Under the pieces are notes generated by a model. That model was not told the DNA's origin, made no database searches, and saw nothing but the letters and a program-made list of their open reading frames with translations. 64,000 nucleotides of DNA from an uncultured Dehalococcoidia bacterium (GTDB lineage: Bacteria; Chloroflexota; Dehalococcoidia; Lucifugimonadales; G958296245): positions 558,001 to 622,000 of the forward strand of contig OY282458.1 in the NCBI GenBank assembly GCA_958296245.1, given 5' to 3'. Below, one piece after another: positions 61,354 to 64,000 of the stretch. A program made the translations under genes and the position numbers. Every line of letters begins with the position of its first letter. Position 1 is the first letter of the stretch.

Positions 61354-63180
61354 CTAACGCCGCCTGCCCGCCTTGGATTTTCTGCCCTTTCCTCTCCGGC
61401 CGCTGCCGCGTCCACGCCTCGGCCCAAACCCCTTCAACTCGTCGATGTCCTCAGCGAACCGGATTACCCCTGGCTCCGCCGGCGTGCTTCTCCTGAGCGA
61501 CCATACATCTTCCGGGAGGTCCTGAATAGAGGTTGACTCGACAGAGACAGGCTCTGCCCTCGGTTCTATGACGTCTAGCTCTGGCATCAGTACCTGGGGC
61601 AAGTCGGCAGGGGCCGACTCTTCAACCGGGACTGATGCTTCCGGCTCCTCTGTTGCGGGTTCTTCGACAGGCGCCGGGGCCTGCTCTGCCGCAATCCGCT
61701 CTACCGCGGGTTCTTCGACAGGCGCCTCGGCCTCTGCCGCAATCTGCTCTGTGGCGGGTTCTTCGACAGGCGCCGGGGGCTGCTCTGCCGCGATCTGCTC
61801 TATGGCGGGTTCTTCGACAGGAGCCGGGGCCTGTTCTGCCGCGATCTGCTCTATGGCGGGTTCTTCGACAGGCGCCTGGGGCTGCTCTGCCGCAATCCGC
61901 TCTACTGCGGGTTCTTCGACAGGAGCTGGGGTCTGTTCTGCCGCGATCTGCTCTGTGGCGGGTTCTTCGACAGGCGCCTGGGGCTGCTCTGCCGCGATCT
62001 GCTCTGTTGCGGGTTCTTCGACAGGAGCCTGGGGCTGCTCTGCCGCGATCCGCTCTATTGCGGGTTCTTCGACAGGAGCCGGGGGCTGTTCTGCCGCGAT
62101 CTGTTCGGCTGCGGCCCGCTCTGCCGCGGCCTGCTCTGCCGCAGCCTCCATCTCGACGTTGCTCTTTATATCGACGTCCCACCCTGTGAGCCGCGCCGCC
62201 AGCCTGGCGTTCTGCCCCTCCTTACCGATAGCCAACGAGAGTTGCCGGTCGGGCACAACGGCCACGGCGGCTTGCGTGTTGGGGTTCAACTCGACCCGCA
62301 TGACGCTGGATGGGCTGAGGGAGTTGGAGATGTAGGTGGCTGGGTCCTTGCTCCACTGCACGACGTCTATCTTCTCGCCGTGCAGCTCGTTTACGATGTT
62401 TTGGATGCGGATGCCCCGCAATCCGACGCAAGAGCCGACCGCGTCCACGCCGTCTTGCTTTGCGTGGACGGCAACTTTGCTCCGCGACCCCGGCTCCCTA
62501 GCGATTCCGACTATCTCGACGGCGCCGTTGTATATCTCCGGCACCTCCATTTCGAACAGGCGCCTGACCAAGTCTTTATCGGCCCGCGAGACGATGATCT
62601 CGGGGCCCTTGCCGGCCTCGCGGACCGTCTTGAGGAGCACCTTGATCTTGGAGCCGACCCTGCAACGCTCGTAAGGGGCCTGCTCCGATGACGGTAGGAT
62701 CGCCTCCGCCCTGCCAAGCTCGACTACGATCTGCTTGGGCTCCATCCGCTGGACGGTAACGGTAAAGACCTCCCCTTCCTTGTCCGCGAACTCACGTAAC
62801 ACAAGCTCGCGCTCGGCCTCGCGCAGGCGTTGGATGACGACCTGCTTGGCTGTCTGTGCGGCTATACGGCCCGCACTATGAGGCAAAGACCCGGTTGGCA
62901 CCACGTCGCCCAGCTTGGCGTCTGCCCGTATCCTCCTAGCATCGGCTAGGCTGATCTGGATGTCCGGGTCCTCAATCTCCTCCGCTACTGTCCTGACGGT
63001 GAAGACGCTGACGCCGCCCGTGTTGGGGTCGAGCGTGACCGAGATGTCCTGGCCCGCCGCCACGCTGTCCCTCTTGTAGGCGGAGATTAGCGCAGCCTCG
63101 ATCGCCGACAGCACAATCTCTCTAGGAAGGTTGCGCTCGGCAGCCAACTGCGTTAAAGCGATTATGAAATCGCTTTTCAT
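61354..63180 (-). CDS. nusA: transcription termination/antitermination protein NusA with long repeat tail
   Basis: 608 aa from ATG 63180. N-terminal RNA-polymerase-binding domain, S1 domain ([37 protein letters not shown]), and KH1/KH2 ([59 protein letters not shown]) up to about residue 345. After them come about nine copies of a 17-residue acidic repeat ([17 protein letters not shown] type) to about residue 530, then a linker and a Gly/Arg/Lys-rich basic end. rimP, usually upstream, is absent. A start at 63234 is less likely. Confidence 0.95.
   Translation of the reverse strand: MKSDFIIALTQLAAERNLPREIVLSAIEAALISAYKRDSVAAGQDISVTLDPNTGGVSVFTVRTVAEEIEDPDIQISLADARRIRADAKLGDVVPTGSLPHSAGRIAAQTAKQVVIQRLREAERELVLREFADKEGEVFTVTVQRMEPKQIVVELGRAEAILPSSEQAPYERCRVGSKIKVLLKTVREAGKGPEIIVSRADKDLVRRLFEMEVPEIYNGAVEIVGIAREPGSRSKVAVHAKQDGVDAVGSCVGLRGIRIQNIVNELHGEKIDVVQWSKDPATYISNSLSPSSVMRVELNPNTQAAVAVVPDRQLSLAIGKEGQNARLAARLTGWDVDIKSNVEMEAAAEQAAAERAAAEQIAAEQPPAPVEEPAIERIAAEQPQAPVEEPATEQIAAEQPQAPVEEPATEQIAAEQTPAPVEEPAVERIAAEQPQAPVEEPAIEQIAAEQAPAPVEEPAIEQIAAEQPPAPVEEPATEQIAAEAEAPVEEPAVERIAAEQAPAPVEEPATEEPEASVPVEESAPADLPQVLMPELDVIEPRAEPVSVESTSIQDLPEDVWSLRRSTPAEPGVIRFAEDIDELKGFGPRRGRGSGRRGKGRKSKAGRRR
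61640..62115 (-). repeat. in-frame 51-bp tandem repeats of nusA
   Basis: The codons for PVEEPA...QIAAEQ repeat with a period of 51 bp (one unit 48 bp), about nine times. Copies differ mostly at third positions and at P/A/T/Q exchanges (PQ, PP, AP, TP). An open frame also spans the region on the opposite strand because of the codon bias; it is a shadow. Confidence 0.85.
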
Positions 63181-63309
63181 CTGGACAACCACCCCCTCTT
63201 CAACAAAGAAAGTGGGGGATCCCCACTTTCTCAAGAGCCGACCGATAGTCCCGAAGTCACCGCTAGTATAGCACCGCCAAGCGGCGGGTACAACTCTTGT
63301 ACCCTGAGA

Positions 63310-63545
63310 AACTGTTCAGGCCCTGTGAGACCCGAAGGGGAAAGTCCAGAGAGGTTCTCCCCTCCGGCAGGGGGTCTGGGGATTGATTTGGGTGAGGGGG
63401 TTGTGCAGTATCAGGTTCTCCCCTCCGGCAGGGGGTCTGGGGGCTGTGCCCCCAGTTACAAAGGGGCGGGCGGGTGGGGATCCAAAGATGTCTGCTTTAT
63501 CGGGGCTGCGCCAGGCGAAAAGGACCTCACGAAGTCTGAACAGTT
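63310..63545 (+). repeat. MITE-like element, copy A4 (most complete)
   Basis: 236 bp with both ends. The left end 63310-63329 (AACTGTTCAGGCCCTGTGAG) and the right end 63526-63545 (CTCACGAAGTCTGAACAGTT) are imperfect inverted repeats, 16 of 20. The head segment TTCTCCCCTCCGGCAGGGGG occurs twice (about 63354 and 63416), so the element carries an internal duplication. It includes the CTGGGGGCTGTGCCCCCAG hairpin. No transposase is encoded. The gap 63181-63309 holds nothing else. Confidence 0.8.
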
Positions 63546-63562
63546 ACGTTACCGTCAACACG

Positions 63563-63591
63563 TTGCATTAGGGTTACAACCCGGATAATCT
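63563..63591 (+). promoter_or_regulatory. candidate promoter of the last gene
   Basis: TTGCAT (63563-63568), 17-bp spacer, TAATCT (63586-63591), 18 bp after the end of element A4. Moderate match. Confidence 0.4.
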
Positions 63592-63625
63592 ATAGTCAGC
63601 GGTTCGTGACGAGTTGGAGGGAACT

Positions 63626-63907
63626 ATGCCCAAGTTTGAGGTCGTACCGACATCTGAAGTGCCTAGGCCGAAACCCGCCGGTAGGCAGGTGACTGTGCAC
63701 ACCGAATACATAGACTATCTTGGCCAGATAGGGCGCTCTAAGGCGGGGAAGTTGACGCCTTCCGTAGGGGAGACTTCCCAAGCCTTGCGGAGGCGGCTAG
63801 GAGCGGCAGCCAAGCACGTCGGCAAGGAGATAGTCGTCAAGCGTAACGGCAAAGACGTATACTTCTGGGCCAAGTCGGGCCAGCGCCGGAAGGCGAATGG
63901 GAGCTAG
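63626..63907 (+). CDS. small basic protein of unknown function
   Basis: 93 aa from ATG 63626, which has GGAGGG five bases upstream. Lys/Arg-rich throughout with a central Gly-Lys segment (SKAGKLTPSVGETSQALRRRLGAAAKHVGKEIVVKRNGKDVYFWAK). No membrane helix or signal peptide. The pattern E-I-V-V-K-R-N-G-K-D-V-Y-F-W looks like a small beta unit. I do not recognise a family. The last 93 bases of the window show no complete gene. Confidence 0.65.
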   Translation: MPKFEVVPTSEVPRPKPAGRQVTVHTEYIDYLGQIGRSKAGKLTPSVGETSQALRRRLGAAAKHVGKEIVVKRNGKDVYFWAKSGQRRKANGS

Positions 63908-64000
63908 CGGCCACTCCTTACCGTTCTCTCTGGGCCCAGCCCCGTCAGGTCGGCGCAGCGCATAGATTCGCAACCGTGACGCCGCCGCCTCGCAGCGGTC

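Noticed and set aside
61568-62335. Open frame on the plus strand made of SSTGAGxCSAAICS repeats
   Set aside because: It is the antisense shadow of the NusA tandem repeats.

Overview
The window is a stretch of bacterial chromosome of high G+C content, roughly 60-65 percent by eye. It is gene-dense on both strands and makes frequent use of GTG and TTG starts. Its gene set fits Chloroflexota, probably a Dehalococcoidia- or SAR202-like lineage. The evidence is a very short EF-Ts (167 aa), a compact IF-2 (611 aa), a split glycine decarboxylase (GcvPA/GcvPB), an F420-type luciferase-family oxidoreductase, ThyX and a CopC-CopD protein. That placement is inference; the rRNA genes are not in the window.

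Layout. 1-2926: the end of an unidentified gene, tRNA-Ala with a near-consensus promoter, a membrane glycosyltransferase and a DinB-fold protein. 2973-10027 (minus): a 2-hydroxyacid dehydrogenase, priA, and the rplS / pyrH / tsf / rpsB translation cluster, then a DedA-type membrane protein. 10020-12670 (minus): the complete 5-oxoprolinase operon pxpA-pxpB-pxpC. 12872-15843: a NYN-domain protein, then oadG-like, oadB-like and biotin-carrier genes of a sodium-pumping decarboxylase. 15979-16333: tmRNA.

16819-25098 is the accessory region. It holds an OLD-like ATPase with a degenerate TOPRIM domain, a tracrRNA locus, a complete type II-C CRISPR system (cas9, cas1, cas2) and a 26-repeat array. The array appears to be transcribed towards the cas genes, because its AT-rich leader is on the far side. 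Every repeat ends, in crRNA sense, in a consensus TATAAT -10 box. An anti-repeat upstream of cas9 pairs with the repeat through a lower stem, a U-rich internal loop and a 25-bp upper stem, followed by a nexus-like hairpin and a terminator hairpin. The same anti-repeat DNA carries TATAAT on the cas9 strand, so cas9 itself may use a repeat-derived promoter.

25579-28237: an ECF sigma factor, its RskA-type anti-sigma factor and a secreted membrane-anchored protein. 28332-33477: thyX, galU, a pterin carbinolamine dehydratase, a PLP dehydratase and mutL. 33716-35059: two paralogous DivIVA-like coiled-coil proteins. 35174-39518: an overlapping three-gene set around a CopC-CopD-cytochrome c fusion. 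39862-43808: an SDR, a VLRF1-type release-factor relative, small membrane proteins, a cupin and a second hydroxyacid dehydrogenase. 44060-45391: a radical-SAM DNA-repair-type protein with a perfect 16-bp LexA-like palindrome upstream. 45487-50799 (minus): the glycine cleavage operon with a leading luciferase-family gene. 51048-55522 (minus): TauE/SafE and a MoxR-DUF58-DUF4129 module. 55859-57344: a DUF7662-like protein and a PD-(D/E)XK nuclease. 57460-63180 (minus): a retropepsin-like protein, truB, rbfA, infB, ylxR and a NusA with a long repeat tail.

Scattered between genes are copies of a MITE-like element (about 240 bp when complete, with imperfect 20-bp terminal inverted repeats), solo ends of that element, and two other short dispersed repeat families.
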